This document shows, one piece after another, positions 38,658-51,103 of a DNA stretch of 64,000 nucleotides (the first letter of the stretch is position 1; each line of letters starts with the position of its first letter). The notes beneath the pieces were generated by a model. The model had not been told where the DNA came from and made no database searches. It was given only the letters and a program-made list of their open reading frames with translations. This stretch comes from Chaunax sp. Z400 (Eukaryota; Chordata; Actinopteri; Lophiiformes; Chaunacidae), in NCBI GenBank assembly GCA_037577475.1, contig CM075202.1, positions 10,681,501-10,745,500 of the forward strand. Reading direction: 5' to 3'. The position numbers and the translations under genes were made by a program.

Positions 38658-40053
38658 TCACGGTTGGTGTTGTCGTTCACTACTGTGGTCCGGGTGACCT
38701 CGGATGATCTCTTGAACTGCTGCGGGATCATCCAGCGTGCTGAGGTCGCCCAATCCGTTCAAGTCTCGCTCTGCCACTTTCCGCAGCACCCGGCGCATTA
38801 TCTTACCTGAACGTGTCTTTGGCAGACACTGGACGAGCTGCGAGGATGACCAAAGAGTGACTTAAGTACAAGTCATTCGTCTTAAATGTCTGTTTTTGAC
38901 ATTAAACCGTTGAGACAGAATTACCTGGATGCAGTCTGGACAGGCATACTTGGCGATCTTCTCAGACACGATGTCGTTGAGCTGCTGGGACAGGTCCGCC
39001 TCGCGAACATCCGCATCCTTCTTTAGCACCACGAAGGCATACACACCTGGCAACACAGAGAGAAACATCCATCCCTGTGAACTACACAATGTGGGGAACG
39101 CATGTGAACTGAATGACATTGATTTCCTGCTCACCTTGTCCTTTGATGGCATGCGAGTATCCTATGACGGCAGACTCAGCCACTGCAGAGCATTGATTCT
39201 GTTACAGAAAGCACAATCGCAGGAATTAATTTTCATAGCATGCTAATAAGCTAACCATTACATGTTTGATGTAATTAATCATTTATTGACCTCACCACCA
39301 CATCCTCTATCTCAGCAGTCCCAATCCTGTGGCCGCTCACATTGATGACATCATCGAGGCGACCGGTGATCTGGTAATACCCCTCTTTGGAGCGATAGGC
39401 ACCATCGCCAGTAAAGAAGTAACCTGTATGTACAAAGATGGCAGGATTTAGAGACCGTGAACATTCCAAACGTGTTTTGTTGAGAAACACCATAAAAAGA
39501 GACGGTTTGTTCTTGAACACATCGTACCAGGGTAGGGCTGACAGTAGGTCTCAATGAATCTTTGGTGGTTGTTATGGATGGTTCGGGCCATACCAGGCCA
39601 CGGCTGAGATATACACAGAGCTCCAGATGTGCGGTTGGATGTCAGCACTTTTCCCTGAGAAAAAGTTTTAAAAACAGTGAAGGAAAAACTCTACGGTCAG
39701 TGAATGTATCTGACAAATAGACCAGATAGATATAAAACTAAAGAAAACTATTTTTGTTCCACAGTAAACCCTGCCACTATCAAAGCTCTCAAAACGCTGT
39801 GTGTGGGTGTTTGTTTTTGTGAAGAGATCAGCTCAGAGACACCACTCCAACTGTCTGTACAATCTGTGCCACTGCAATAGCCACAAAGTAGTGTGTTTTT
39901 TATTAATATGGAGTTTGGCACGCACAGAGTGGGACTGACTGGTGGGAGCAGGGTGGGTATCAAAAGTGACACAGCTGGTGACTATTTTATAATCCTAATC
40001 TGACCCTCCATGAGGGCCATTCCCAGCCATCCAACATTTGCAAGAGTGGCACG

Positions 40054-40117
<64 letters not shown>

Positions 40118-43100
40118 GGATGAGCCCCACACCTCAGTGTCAATGAGGACGGGCTTAATGCCAAAGAAAGGTCTCATAGCCATTCCTGGGACAATCTCTG
40201 CATCTGGGTCTGATGGTCTGGGGCTGATGCAGATACCACCTGTCTCTGAGAACACAAAGCAAAACAAGGCAGATTATAAAGATTGTGTTATTCTATATTT
40301 TCTTATTGTCAGTAAGTCTGTTTCAGACGGACGGGGCTCATTTCTATATATCTATTTCTATGTTCTCCTGACTTTGCTTGTGGTGCAGGATAATAATAAT
40401 AATTTTTTTTAAAAAGTAACAGGACTGTATGTTTAACCAAACATTAATAAATGGTGAATTTATGGTGACTTTTCTTGATTCTCATGTTTTTTTTAATAAG
40501 ATAAACATGAAATATTATCAGATTCCTCATTGATTCAAAGTTTTTAAGAGAATCCACTGTTGAATGGAAAACATCTGATATGGACGCTTAAGAATGAGGA
40601 TGAACCAAGTCACAGTTCTACATGCATATCTGCTCAGAACAGAGCCAGACTGGTCAGAACCAGGAATATGGATGGAGAATAACCGGAACAGAAAACCTTT
40701 TTAATAAAGTGAAAATGGCACAGGAGAGTGTCCGTGGGAGAATAAAACTAACACTTTGTAAATCTAGCATAAGCCCTTCTCATTGCTACAGATGCCGATT
40801 GTGGAATTACAGCCATACTAAGTAAATTAAATGCAGTTTAGGTTTGCCTGGACCTCAGGGACTCTGGTAATCCGCCTGGTCGTGTTGGTGGCACCAGAGC
40901 CGGACACAGCAGAAGGGACCCAGTGGGGGGAAAGTAGGACACAACAGATGATCCCACAATAGCATCAGCAACTGGCATCCTGTTCTAATCAACTGTAACA
41001 GTGAGCCTGAAAGCCCCTAAAAAAAAAGCATCACCACTTTTTAGTTCAGCCCTTTTCTAAATCACTCTTCAATATCTAAAAAATGATAAATAAATCAACA
41101 ATTTGCTTCTTTGCTTTTGCAGGACGTTAGATGAGAAGATCCATCTTGGCAAGAGGGCATAACTAAAAAGAATTTCATTCATCAAAAGTCGTTGTTTTAG
41201 ATAAATGCTTATAAACTTGTAGAAAATATATAGATTATTTTACTTGTGTTACAGTTAGATGCTACAAAGCCTCTCCACTTCCTGTCCTCCTGCATCCTTT
41301 CACCTCTCTAGTCCTGCATGATCCAACTGGGAGGCTGCGCGCCAACAGTGGATCAAAATCTAATTTTCTCTCTAAACAGGCTACTTGCTTGCAGATCAAC
41401 CAAATGGCACATTATGAATAATGCCACTTAGTCCTAATTGGTAACATTGGTCCAGGAAAATAACCTAATAAAATAATCCTTTTTTTCTGAAGTAGGGTAT
41501 TTAGGTCATATTTGTGTCATTCAAGCTCATGATGCTCTGATGTTAAATTATCATCAATTAATTATAGATTTTTGCCATTTGTATGGTAATTAACGCAGCT
41601 TTGCTCCATCTGATCATTACTCAGTCTAATTTGAAGGGACTGGGGATGAAACCTATTAGCGAAATCAGCAGATTTTAAGCACGTTGTCATTATGTCTCAT
41701 CAAAAGCCACTAAAGTAGAGGAATAGAAGGTATTTTTCAGTGACATCAGCAGTTATCTATGGGTGAAGAACAAACCAAAATGACTGGAATTATATAATCA
41801 TACTGTAGCAACAGCATATTGTTTGTATTTCATTTTAATATCTTGTATCCTAGGGGTAGAGGTCAATTTTCTTTTTCCCCTTTGCTCAATATTATAGTAT
41901 ATTATAACATATGATAGTGGTAAGCACATAGGCAGATCTCAGATCTGCAGGCGAGTGTGATCCATTTGTGACGTGCCTCTTTTGGCAGCTTTATCATCTG
42001 CATTTGGCCGTCGAAACATCGGAAACTCAGCTGGCTTCTGTGAGCATTTTGACAAACAATGGATGAAAGTTTTGCTCTCATATCCTGTTGGTGTTCATTT
42101 TGGCCGTCAGGATTATTTAATATTAAGAAAAAGATGGCTCGATCTTGTTAATTCCTCTGGTTTCCAGTGTTGAACCCCAAGTTAGAATTTGGAGTCTGTG
42201 AGGAAAACATCTGGTTTGATTCAGGGGTCCAGATGGGATAAAAACTTTCCAGGCTTTGTGCATGTGTGTGTTTATGTGTGTGTGTGTGTGTGTGTGTGAT
42301 GGAATGCACTGTACATGTAGTAGGTATATAGTTACAGTGTTATGTAAGAATTTTGGAAGGACGGAGCAGACTCTCCTCTCCCCTTTAAGGCTGACCGGCG
42401 GCTGTTTCAGTGACGTGGCTGCTGGAGGAAAAGTTCATCAACTTACTGTAACTCTTTGTGGAGAAATGCTACGACTGAGACTCACAACAAGAGAGATTAA
42501 ACCAAGTTCAGTGAGAGAACGACACATTCGATTTGGTTTAGGTGACATAAAAACACTTATTTTTAGGTAAGACTTTAGACTATCATCATTTAGTTACTTC
42601 AAGCTTCTCACAATACTGAAATCCAGTCACAGTGATTGGTTAACCGTTCTCCTTCAGCATTTTGGTGACAATTTGTAATCATCCTAGCGTTGTGGCTCAG
42701 GTGATGGAAGTGTTGGTTCACCACTTTGAATAGAAATTAAATTTCATACAGACATTTATGTCCTCATAGGATTAATCCTAGAAACTTTGGTGATCCTCAG
42801 ATTTTTCCTCAAGCACCACCAGCTGGTAGACATTTTTGTTTTTTAATGAAAGGTCTCAACAACTGTTGGACGGACTGTCTTGAAACGTCAGACATTCAGG
42901 TTCTCCTCAGGATGGATTATTTAAATAAATAAATACATTTTAATTTGTCCAATACTTAAACTAAATACCTTCAGAACCAGCAATATTCCACTCTGCCTCA
43001 GCTTCATGATTTTTGATAATTAAATAAAAACATCTATAGCATTACGTGGATAAAATCAGCATTTGGGGCATCTTTGGTTTGAGAGTGATAGCATTTAGCA

Positions 43101-46100
43101 TGAAGAAGCTCTCTTCTCACAACCTCACAGAGCTGCTACTGTACAACGGCTTTAGATTCTGAGCCTTGTTTCATTTTGTTTCCAATAGCCGATAAATGAC
43201 ACATTTCAGTACATTCAGTTACCAGTTTGCCACCAGGTGTCCACCACAGGGCAGCGTCCATCCCCGACCACTCTGTGATACCACTCCCACGCCTCAGTGT
43301 TGATGGGCTCGCCCACTGCACACAGACAAGGACACCTTTAGCTATTGGTTTGAGTCCATTATATGTTTTGTTTTATGTTTTGCAAAAGAAATATTAAATA
43401 TGATGATGTGTTTCTGTGAAGAAGGACGTTTTGTCCAATAGGAAGAGGACTTACATTCTTTTATCCTGAGTTTTGTGTTTCTACCCTTATGCTTCATGTT
43501 TCAGGAGAAAACCGGTGTCTCTGCATGTATGTGTGTGTGTGTGTGTGTGTGTGAGGCATGTCGATGAACCAGCCAAGCTTGACTTTCAGTGGACTTTAAG
43601 GATGTAACGTGTGTGTGCGTAGAGGAAAGGAATTCATGTGGTTAATGTTAGTTTGCTCACACCCAATTAATTCTTTTGAGTGAAATAAGAGACAGACGTG
43701 TCCATTTATAACGCAGCATTTAAAATCTGCTTCCACATACAACTGCAATCTGTACGGCAGATGTATGGCAGACTTAACTAGGACGAAGCTCTATACATAA
43801 TGTTGTCATTACGTGTAAATGTTGAAGTTCTCACTTATAGGTCCAGTGTGTATAGGTGTAGGATGTATGGGGATTAATTGAATGATATTCAATATAATAT
43901 TCAGAGTTATGTTTTCATTAGTATATATACACCATAAATAAGGATATGTACACATTACCAGGCTGAAGTGACTCAATTCTGATTTTTTTTTTTTTTTTAC
44001 ACAAAAATCTGATCTTATAAAACAAGATTTGAGTCACTTTCATATGTGATCATAATTGGATGCATGTCTGATTTGTGGCCATGCGACATGAATGAGAACA
44101 ATCACATAGGAATCTGTGGAATGGAATTATGGTTTTTTGCATATACGCATGTGTTGAGTGCATCATCAGGCGGCACCGACAGCACGGCAAAACAAGATAA
44201 TGTAATGTGCCTGAGAAGAGGGAGAATATTCGTACAGTGGCCTAGAACAGACCAACCACCGGCTTGATAGTGGGCGTTTCTTTTTTATCTTTAACTGCCA
44301 GCATAGAGGAGGGTCAGGCAAGGGGAACTCAATGGGTTGCAATCTGCATTGTGCATTAAATCATACACACTGAATCTATTATATGAATGGTTGTGTTACT
44401 TGCTGACACGAGGTGATCGGCACGCAAATGAGAATCAAGTGAAGTAAAACTTTAATGGTGCTCATAATAATACTTTCGAGTGTCATATTTGGCGTACCAG
44501 AGCCAAGAGTTTTGAGCGTGGAGCGGTCGTACTTGTGCACCCAGTGGTCTCCGTACTTGAGCAGCAGCCGGATTGCTGTGGGTGCCCCATAAAACTGGTT
44601 TATCTTAAGTCTCTGAACCATCTCCCAGTACCTCCCTGTGAACAAAACATGTTAAGTTAGCGCGATACTAGAAAGAATGACAATCAGAAATCGGAGATGA
44701 GCTTGAATCTGTAGAACTGAGGACTGAGGACTGACAACAGATCTGTTTTCCCAGTGTTTCTCCTTGACAATAACAAGGTGCGTGTGCTGACACACATGTG
44801 ATGACTGTGTCCCGTGTGACTGTATACAGAAGTTCTAATTTTAGTGTGGAGGGGCCAAGTTCAATTGTAAACAGTTATTCATAGACAGAGACACAAGCAT
44901 CTAGACCTCTTGGCAGAGGATGGGAAAACTTAGAGGCCAGCATTCATAAAATGTTGTTTTATTATGGCAACAAAAATGTCATTATAATGATTAGAGCAGA
45001 TAAAACTCTGGTTGCTAAATATATGACAAATTTGAAGGTCTGCTATGCAACTAAAGCTATTTAGAGTCTTATTTTATTCAAGATTTTCTTTTTATGCAGA
45101 ATTTGTTGACCAGTCTGACACATTTAAGCTGCTGACATTCATACCTGGGTCAGGGTAAATGGGGGTGCTCTCAAACAGGACAGTGGTTCCCCCATTAGCC
45201 AGGGGGCCGTAGACACTGTAACTGTGTCCTGTTATCCAGCCAATATCTGCCACACAGCCAAACACATCTCCATCATGGTAGCTGAAGACATACTGGTGAT
45301 GAAAGGGACGATTTATGAACGGAAACAGAGGAAGAGATGATATTTAGTTTAATTTAATACTCTTAAATGACCCATTTAAATGGTTGCTTTATCTTCACCT
45401 CAATGTATTATATGAATACATGAAGCTCCTCTGTAACTTGCTATGATCATTTCCACTGCAGATGGTCAGACACTGGATAATCCAGCCCTCAGGATGTTTT
45501 CTGCTATGTTTGTCTCATTATTATTTCCTTTTAGCCCCTACCTTCAGCAATTACCAGTGAAAAACAAGCAACCCCCAACTCGGGGCTGTTTGGTCTCAGG
45601 GGGCATTTTTTGAGCCATGTTCTGGTGACATCATGTGAATAAAAAGGCTCTAAAAGTGCATAAATAGTCATGCAAGTATGAAATTTGACAGGGAGTATCC
45701 TGAAACAGGGGGGGAAGTAACAAAATAGGATTCTGAGGCTTGCTGATATTCAATGTTAAAATATCGCCCACAAAAGTCCAAAAAAGACCACAAAATAAAT
45801 TGTATATTTGATGAATTCTCATTAAAAATTATTAAACGATTAATATTACTGCCTCACTTGTAAATTTAAAAAAAACTTCCTAAGTTCCTTAGCTTTAGTT
45901 TGAGCTCAAGATGATCTTTGCATTTTAACTATTATATTTGCTATTCACACAACTTTTCACTTTGCCTAAATTCAGAGAAAATGGAATTCTCAGCCAGGGT
46001 AAGCATAAATCTAACATCTAGCAACACTTGATTGCTTTAATGGCATTCAGAAATGTTTTTGTATTGTAGTTTGTCCAAACCAATACAGCAAAGAAAAGTT

Positions 46101-49100
46101 GTATGTTTACAATATACAGACTAGCATGAGTACCATGTGAAGCAAGAAGCCAGCATACCTAAAAAAAAAAAAGTCAAAATGCATGTATGGGGACTCATTT
46201 GAAAGGCATCATTTATGAAACTGTTCTTATTTAGTATGGGGCTAAAATACAGCCTGCACTACAACAGTTCAAATGTGTGATAAAAAAAGTAAATAAAATG
46301 AACCAGACACCACAGGTTCTGCTGGATGTTTACCCGGTGTGTGAGAGCAGCGTACAGCAGGTATCCAGCCTGAGTGTGGACCAGGCCTTTGGGCTTCCCT
46401 GTGCTGCCTGATGTATACAGCATGAACAAGGTGTCCTCACTGTCCATGGCGGCCGGCTCACACACCGCATCTTCCTCCTGCATCTCCTGAACAACACGGT
46501 GAACTGTAAGGATTATTTTGTTTAAAAAAAAAAAACCACATGCGTGTAGTAAACACGAGTTTTGTTGCTTTTTATTTAGTACTGGAACATCTTTTCTTGA
46601 ATGACAGCGTGTGACTTTTTAAGAAGGGCTGCATTCTTTAAGAGATGACATTCCTCCAGTTGGCAGCTGATGAAGATTATGTAATATGACAGAAAAAGGC
46701 CCAGAGCAGCTGCTATAATGGTCCTGGGGGTGAGACTATTCTGTCAAGTGCTCTCTCCCACATCTAGAGTGAACTTTCAGTCTCAAAGAGGGGTTGTTTC
46801 ATTAGTTAATGTGCACAACATTAACAGCATTCATTTTCATTTTTGCTTGATACACATAGGGAAAAGTGTCTCAGTGTGACAGCGGTCCTCTTCTGCAGGA
46901 ATTAAAGGTACAGTGTGCAGGATTTTTACGCCATCTTTCAGTGTAGTGACAGATTACAACCAAATGAACCCCTCTCGTCTCTCTCCCCTCATAGGCTCAT
47001 TCTCATTCACACTAACAGATACATAATTAGTCGTAACATATTCCATTTCCGCCCCTAAATCCTACTCACTGGACATAATATAATAACTGATATTGATTAA
47101 AATTTCAATTAAAGCTCTGAGTGTCTATATGCCCTCTCACCTCCTCCATGGCGATGTCCCTGGCTGTCATTGGGACGGGATTCTCTGTCCTCATAGCAAC
47201 TAACACCTGCTGCACTGTTGGGCAGCTGTGAACGGCTGTATCCACCGTCCTCTTCAGTTCGGTGACCTTTCCCCCTCTGACGCCCTGGTTCATCGTGATG
47301 ACAGTGCTGGACTGGGCTGAAAATGAGATTTCCCTTTAAATACAATGTTAGAGCAACTTTTGGACATGCTACCCCTGGCTCTGTGTCATTTAACAAACCG
47401 GTTGTGTTGTAACAGGTGCATTTTTTACCTAACTGTATTTTGATTATATACTGAGCAACAGTGGAAACGCATAATTTTAAAAACCCTGTAATTTCTATTC
47501 ACTAGCCCTAATCTACTGAAACAAACAATCATGTGATTCACTGAATAGACTTTTTTTAAGTACCCACAACCAAAACATGTTAAATCATTAATAACCATCA
47601 TTTAATCATTACATAGAAATAACAGTCATTGGTGCATTTCAGAGTAAACGATGATGTTGGTGAGATTTTTCTCTGCATGATTGAAAAGACCTGGCCAAGG
47701 TGATAATTTACGGGTCTAAGCAATGTCCGACTGAAACAGCTGACGGTGCGACGATCCCCGAAAAAACTTAGGTGAACGCGCAGTTGGGATGCTATGGTCA
47801 GAACTCTGCAGACACGTGCAGCACAGATGTTCCAGATGTTATGGCTGATTGCAATGTGGACGGAGATCACATTTAGTGACAAGTCCTGCTCATGGATGAC
47901 GGTCAGAACTTGTCCACATTCACGGCCATCCGTCTCCGACATAGGGTTCTAGGTCCACGCGTCATTCCCAGGATAGGCTACAGCGATCGGGCATCACCTT
48001 AATGCATGACAACGCCCTCTATGGGACGTTCAGGATCACCGGGTGAGACGGAAAGATCCTGCATCAGCAACACATTCATAACTTGTCACAGCACTGCTGA
48101 AAGAATGGCATGTCATCCTACAAGTCCAGAATAACATCTTATCCATTCAGGCGGTGTAAAGTAGTGATAAATGCTGGAGGTACACACGCACAGTAGTGAC
48201 TATTTTTGTTCTCTGTCTCACCATCCACACTTTTTGACCTATAAATTCTAAGGCAAAAACCACTAATCTGCACAAAAATGATTTTTCTGTATGGCTAAGG
48301 GGTGAATAAACATGTGTGAACCATAATTTGCCTTTAATATTTAATATGGACAGGATGGCATGACATTAAAAAAAATATGCGTTTCTACTGTTGGTCAGTA
48401 TATTATGCAAGCAATACGAAAGAGATGCAGGATTACAATTTATGATGTATCCTTTATTACTTTAAGCTGCTCTCGTCTAGATTCATGTACAAACAATGGA
48501 TAAAATGCATCACGTGAAAAGGGTCAAAAAGGAAAAAGGGTTTCATCATCTCACAGAATCAGAATGAGAGTCGGGCTGTCTCACCGTCCCTGATTCGGTC
48601 TGCGAGGGCCTGGGCACTGAACCCTGCAAACACTACATTGTGTGCTGCACCAATACGAGCACATGCCAACATGGACGCCACAGCCAGGGGGCAAGGAGGC
48701 ATGTAGATGGTGACACAGTCCCCCCTCTTCACGCCAAGCCGCCTTAACAGGTTGCCCAGTCGACATGTCATCTCCAGTAGCTGCCTGTTGATGAGAAATA
48801 TCAAAGATCCACACTTCATGGCAAAAGATGCCGGTACACACACACACAACACTAAATCCAACCTACTCACCTGTAGGTGACCTTGACCTCTGACCCCGGT
48901 TCATCTCTCTCCCAGATCAGGGCCACCCTCTCAGGACAGACGTGCACGTGGCGGTCCAGGCAGTTTACTGAATGTGACCATAATAAACCAAGGAGTTCGA
49001 AAATGCCACATCATGCTGCTTTACTCTGCATCACCATTAGCATGATGCTTTTTAGTTTTTTTAGTTTTAGCTTATTAGGATCCCCATTAGCTGCAGCAAA

Positions 49101-49964
49101 TGCTGCCCGCTATTCTTACTGGGGTCCGACACATATGCATCACATTATACAATGCATACCATATAAGAATACCTACATACAACAAAACATGTAAAAAAAA
49201 CAAAAGCACACGGTACGAACAATGTAGTTATTGTAACAATGTAAATTATATACCTTTCCTTTCAGTAAACATTTCCATAATTTATCCAAACACATTTATA
49301 AAACGTATTTTACAATCTTTCATCCGTATAAAGTATTTAGGAATTACAATGTATGTTGTGTTATGAACCATATTATCACTTAGTTTCTTATTATAAAATA
49401 GTCATACTCTATACAATATAAACAACACCATTATATATGCGTTCAAGGCATTTGTCTAGTTAATGACTAGTTTGTACGGTGATGCCTTCGAGTCTCCGGA
49501 AATATTTTATTTAGACGCGTTCCTCATAAAGCAGCATAGGAGGGAATAAAATCACAATTTTTTTCTTTTTCTTTTTCCAACGACCAAATCGATTTCTATT
49601 AATCAGAATTACTGCATTTATTGTAATTAGCCTAAATGTGATCTTAGCTAATCTTACCGGACAAATTCAGCTTTCCTCCCTCAAACCACTTGATCTTCCC
49701 TCGGCTCAGATCACAGTCCTGGACCGTGTGGAAAGGTCTGATCCAGCTCAGTCTCTGACGCGCCGCAGCGGCCCAGAAGCTCTCGCTGTTGGAGACTGAA
49801 AACTCCTGCAGCGTGGAGTGGTCCGACACCCCTTCAAACCCTGCAGCCTCCGGCATAAAGGCCGCCACATTACACCTCCTTCGACCTACTTGGAAATAAG
49901 GTCTTAAGACCCGACTGAAGGAAGTAACGAAACACTTCGAGGCGCGTCCGCAGGGCTGCCACAT
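38658..49964 (-). CDS. acss1: Mitochondrial acetyl-CoA synthetase (ACSS1 type)
   Basis: Fourteen exons on the minus strand: 49658-49964, 48871-48967, 48585-48784, 47141-47316, 46334-46486, 45145-45292, 44498-44635, 43223-43315, 40133-40245, 39528-39654, 39296-39423, 39135-39198, 38925-39046, 38658-38837. Phases agree and give 681 aa (human ACSS1 689). It makes acetyl-CoA from acetate, CoA and ATP. The N-terminus is Arg-rich and lacks acidic residues for about 35 residues, as expected of a mitochondrial presequence. Motifs in order: TSGSTGKPKG (285-294), ADIGWITGHSY, FYGAPTAIR, WWQTETGG with the acetate-pocket Trp (about 434-441), YFFTGDGAYR, GRLDDVINVSGHR, and PKTRSGK with the catalytic/acetylatable Lys634. 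ACSS1 rather than cytosolic ACSS2 fits at KINQFYGAPTA, WWQTETGG and NQGVRGG. The short exon at 39135-39198 encodes an unusual NQCSAV segment (see findings). It could be the ACSS1 orthologue or a retained ACSS1-like duplicate, given its place next to vsx2. Confidence 0.92.
40056..40114. repeat. (CA)n microsatellite
   Basis: About 29 uninterrupted CA units starting about 18 bp downstream (in the direction of transcription) of acss1 exon 9, so it lies at the very start of an intron, close to a weak GTGTGG donor. Confidence 0.95.
42275..42298. repeat. (GT)n microsatellite
   Basis: A short GT run of about 12 units in acss1 intron 8. Confidence 0.85.
42690..43160. mobile_element. Degraded teleost interspersed repeat
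   Basis: Contains, in order, several phrases of a very common teleost repeat: 'CTTTGGTGATC', 'CAACAACTGTTGGACGGACT', 'TTTAATTTGTCCAATACTT', 'TAGCATTTAGC' and 'CCTCACAGAGCTGCTA'. No coding capacity remains. It ends about 60 bp before acss1 exon 8 on the plus-strand map. Recognised from memory of the consensus, so the family name is left open; copy divergence is high. Confidence 0.55.
43530..43553. repeat. (GT)n microsatellite
   Basis: About 12 GT units in acss1 intron 7. Confidence 0.85.
43840..43964 (+). mobile_element. MITE fragment (GGTCCAGTGTGTA terminus)
   Basis: Begins GGTCCAGTGTGTATAGG and continues with 'TTCAATATAATATTCAGAG' and 'TTATGTTTTCATTAGTATA', an order of words I associate with a common short non-autonomous fish DNA element. 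Only the left terminus is clear; the right inverted repeat is absent or eroded. Confidence 0.5.
46906..47075. mobile_element. Short MITE with GGTMCAGTG inverted termini
   Basis: About 170 bp with imperfect terminal inverted repeats: left GGTACAGTGTGCAGGATTTT, right (reverse strand) TGTCCAGTGAGTAGGATTTA. The interior has 'GATTACAACCAAATGAACCC' followed by a CT-rich stretch, as in the same teleost family as the fragment at 43840. It lies in acss1 intron 4, 66 bp from exon 4. Confidence 0.6.
47447..48402. mobile_element. Degraded Tc1/mariner-type DNA transposon
   Basis: About 956 bp inside acss1 intron 3. The left end reads TATACTGAGCAACAGTGGAA followed by ACGCAT, and the right end read on the opposite strand is TATACTGACCAACAGTAGAA followed by ACGCAT, so inverted repeats of about 30 bp are preserved and bordered by TA. 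The terminus resembles the widespread vertebrate Tc1/mariner end 'TATACTGAACAAAAATATAAACGCA'. The interior shows only scraps of transposase-like coding sequence (for example a His-Asp-Asn-Ala word near 48005 on the plus strand) broken by stops, so it cannot encode an active enzyme. A minus-strand frame at 47598-47942 inside it is not a gene. Confidence 0.75.
49045..49135 (-). mobile_element. LINE-like 3' end fragment in acss1 intron 1
   Basis: On the minus strand it reads GGACCCCAGTAAGAATAGCG, then GCAGCTAATGGGGATCCTAA, then an A-rich tail with TAAGCTAAAAC. This is a phrase found at the 3' end of abundant fish interspersed repeats of non-LTR type. The 5' limit is uncertain and may extend to about 49440. 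Confidence 0.5.
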
Positions 49965-51103
49965 TATTGCGGTGCAAGAATTATGTTTTACATAAAAATT
50001 ATGTTTACAAATAGGCTATTTCGGCATCGGATCATTGACTGGGGAATTTGGGGAGCTGTCCGACTCAACTTCTGTGAAAGCGAAAACTTCAGAGAGGGAG
50101 GGCTGTATGAGTGATGCGTTAAAGGGCGGTACAAAACCATGTGCCGACATATTTTCTTGGAAAGTAGGCCACTTGCAGGACCTTCAGCGTCGATTTCTCT
50201 TGGTGCCCAATAAACGTATGAAAATCATCTGTTTCCTGGAGTTGTACTCTCTAGAAGTCATGTTTGTAGGGTTGTGGTTATGCAGATAAAAAGCCCTCCT
50301 TTGTAAAACTCTTCAGACATACAGTATTGGGGACAATAAGCACTTTTTGAGTGACTTGGGACTTTAAATATAAGTAACTTTTAATTATAGGTTACAGTTA
50401 CATTTATACAGAGACACACACAGATAGTCAGTATTAACTGTACATAATAGAGCAGTGTTATTGGACATTATTTTCAGTATGTACATCACAGCAGATGAAA
50501 GCAAAAGCCTTCTAATCTTTTCACAGGACTTGAACACAGCTGTGCGCCAGTCATCAGGGAGGTCAGAGGTCACACTCGGCTCCTTGTTACAGAGTCTGTT
50601 GTTGAAATGGAGGCTTGCTTCCAAAACCATATTTACTCACACATGTTGCATAAAGTAGCTGCATGTCACAGAACTGTCATGTTCATCTATTTTTAAAGAA
50701 AATAAATAATTGTTGTTTTTTTTTAAAAAGCAGCTCCGCATCAAAACAGCTGTGATAAATGGTGGGGAAACATTTCCATGCTTGAGCCTCCTTTGGTCTC
50801 ATGGTGACATGAAAAGGTGTGCTGTTTGGAGTTAGCTATGCTGTTTCTAAGAGCGGCGAGGCAGAACTGATCGCACCGGTTGAGTTAATGCCTCACATCA
50901 CTGGAGCTGACAAACCGTTTTCAGAGCCGATGTTAACTAACAGGGAAATGAAGAGAGATCTTATGTGTTTATTGATGATTCTAATATTTGACCTGCAGAT
51001 TTGAGCAAAGCAAAGGGTTCAGCTCAGTCAGTCAAAAGAGACTTCTGCCTCTGTGAAATGTTTGGAAGCATGTCTCCACCAGTCTGTACCCTGCAGCCCT
51101 TTT
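49965..51103. other. Region between acss1 start and vsx2 stop
   Basis: Holds the acss1 promoter and the vsx2 3' UTR, both on the minus strand. No TATA box is evident for acss1. I see no further gene; the small open frames on either strand lack domains. Confidence 0.4.
50968..50973 (-). terminator. Candidate poly(A) signal of vsx2
   Basis: AATAAA on the minus strand, about 130 nt downstream of the vsx2 stop codon. A longer 3' UTR using other hexamers is possible. Confidence 0.45.

Noticed and set aside
39135..39186. Alternative acceptor for acss1 exon 12 at the internal TGCAG
   Set aside because: It would put the SAVIGYS segment out of frame with exon 11; the upstream AACAG acceptor gives the right length and phase.
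40038..40412. Plus-strand frame with a long Thr-His run
   Set aside because: Translation of the CA microsatellite and antisense of acss1 exon 9.
47598..47942. 114-codon minus-strand frame
   Set aside because: Lies inside the degraded Tc1/mariner element in acss1 intron 3, not an independent gene.
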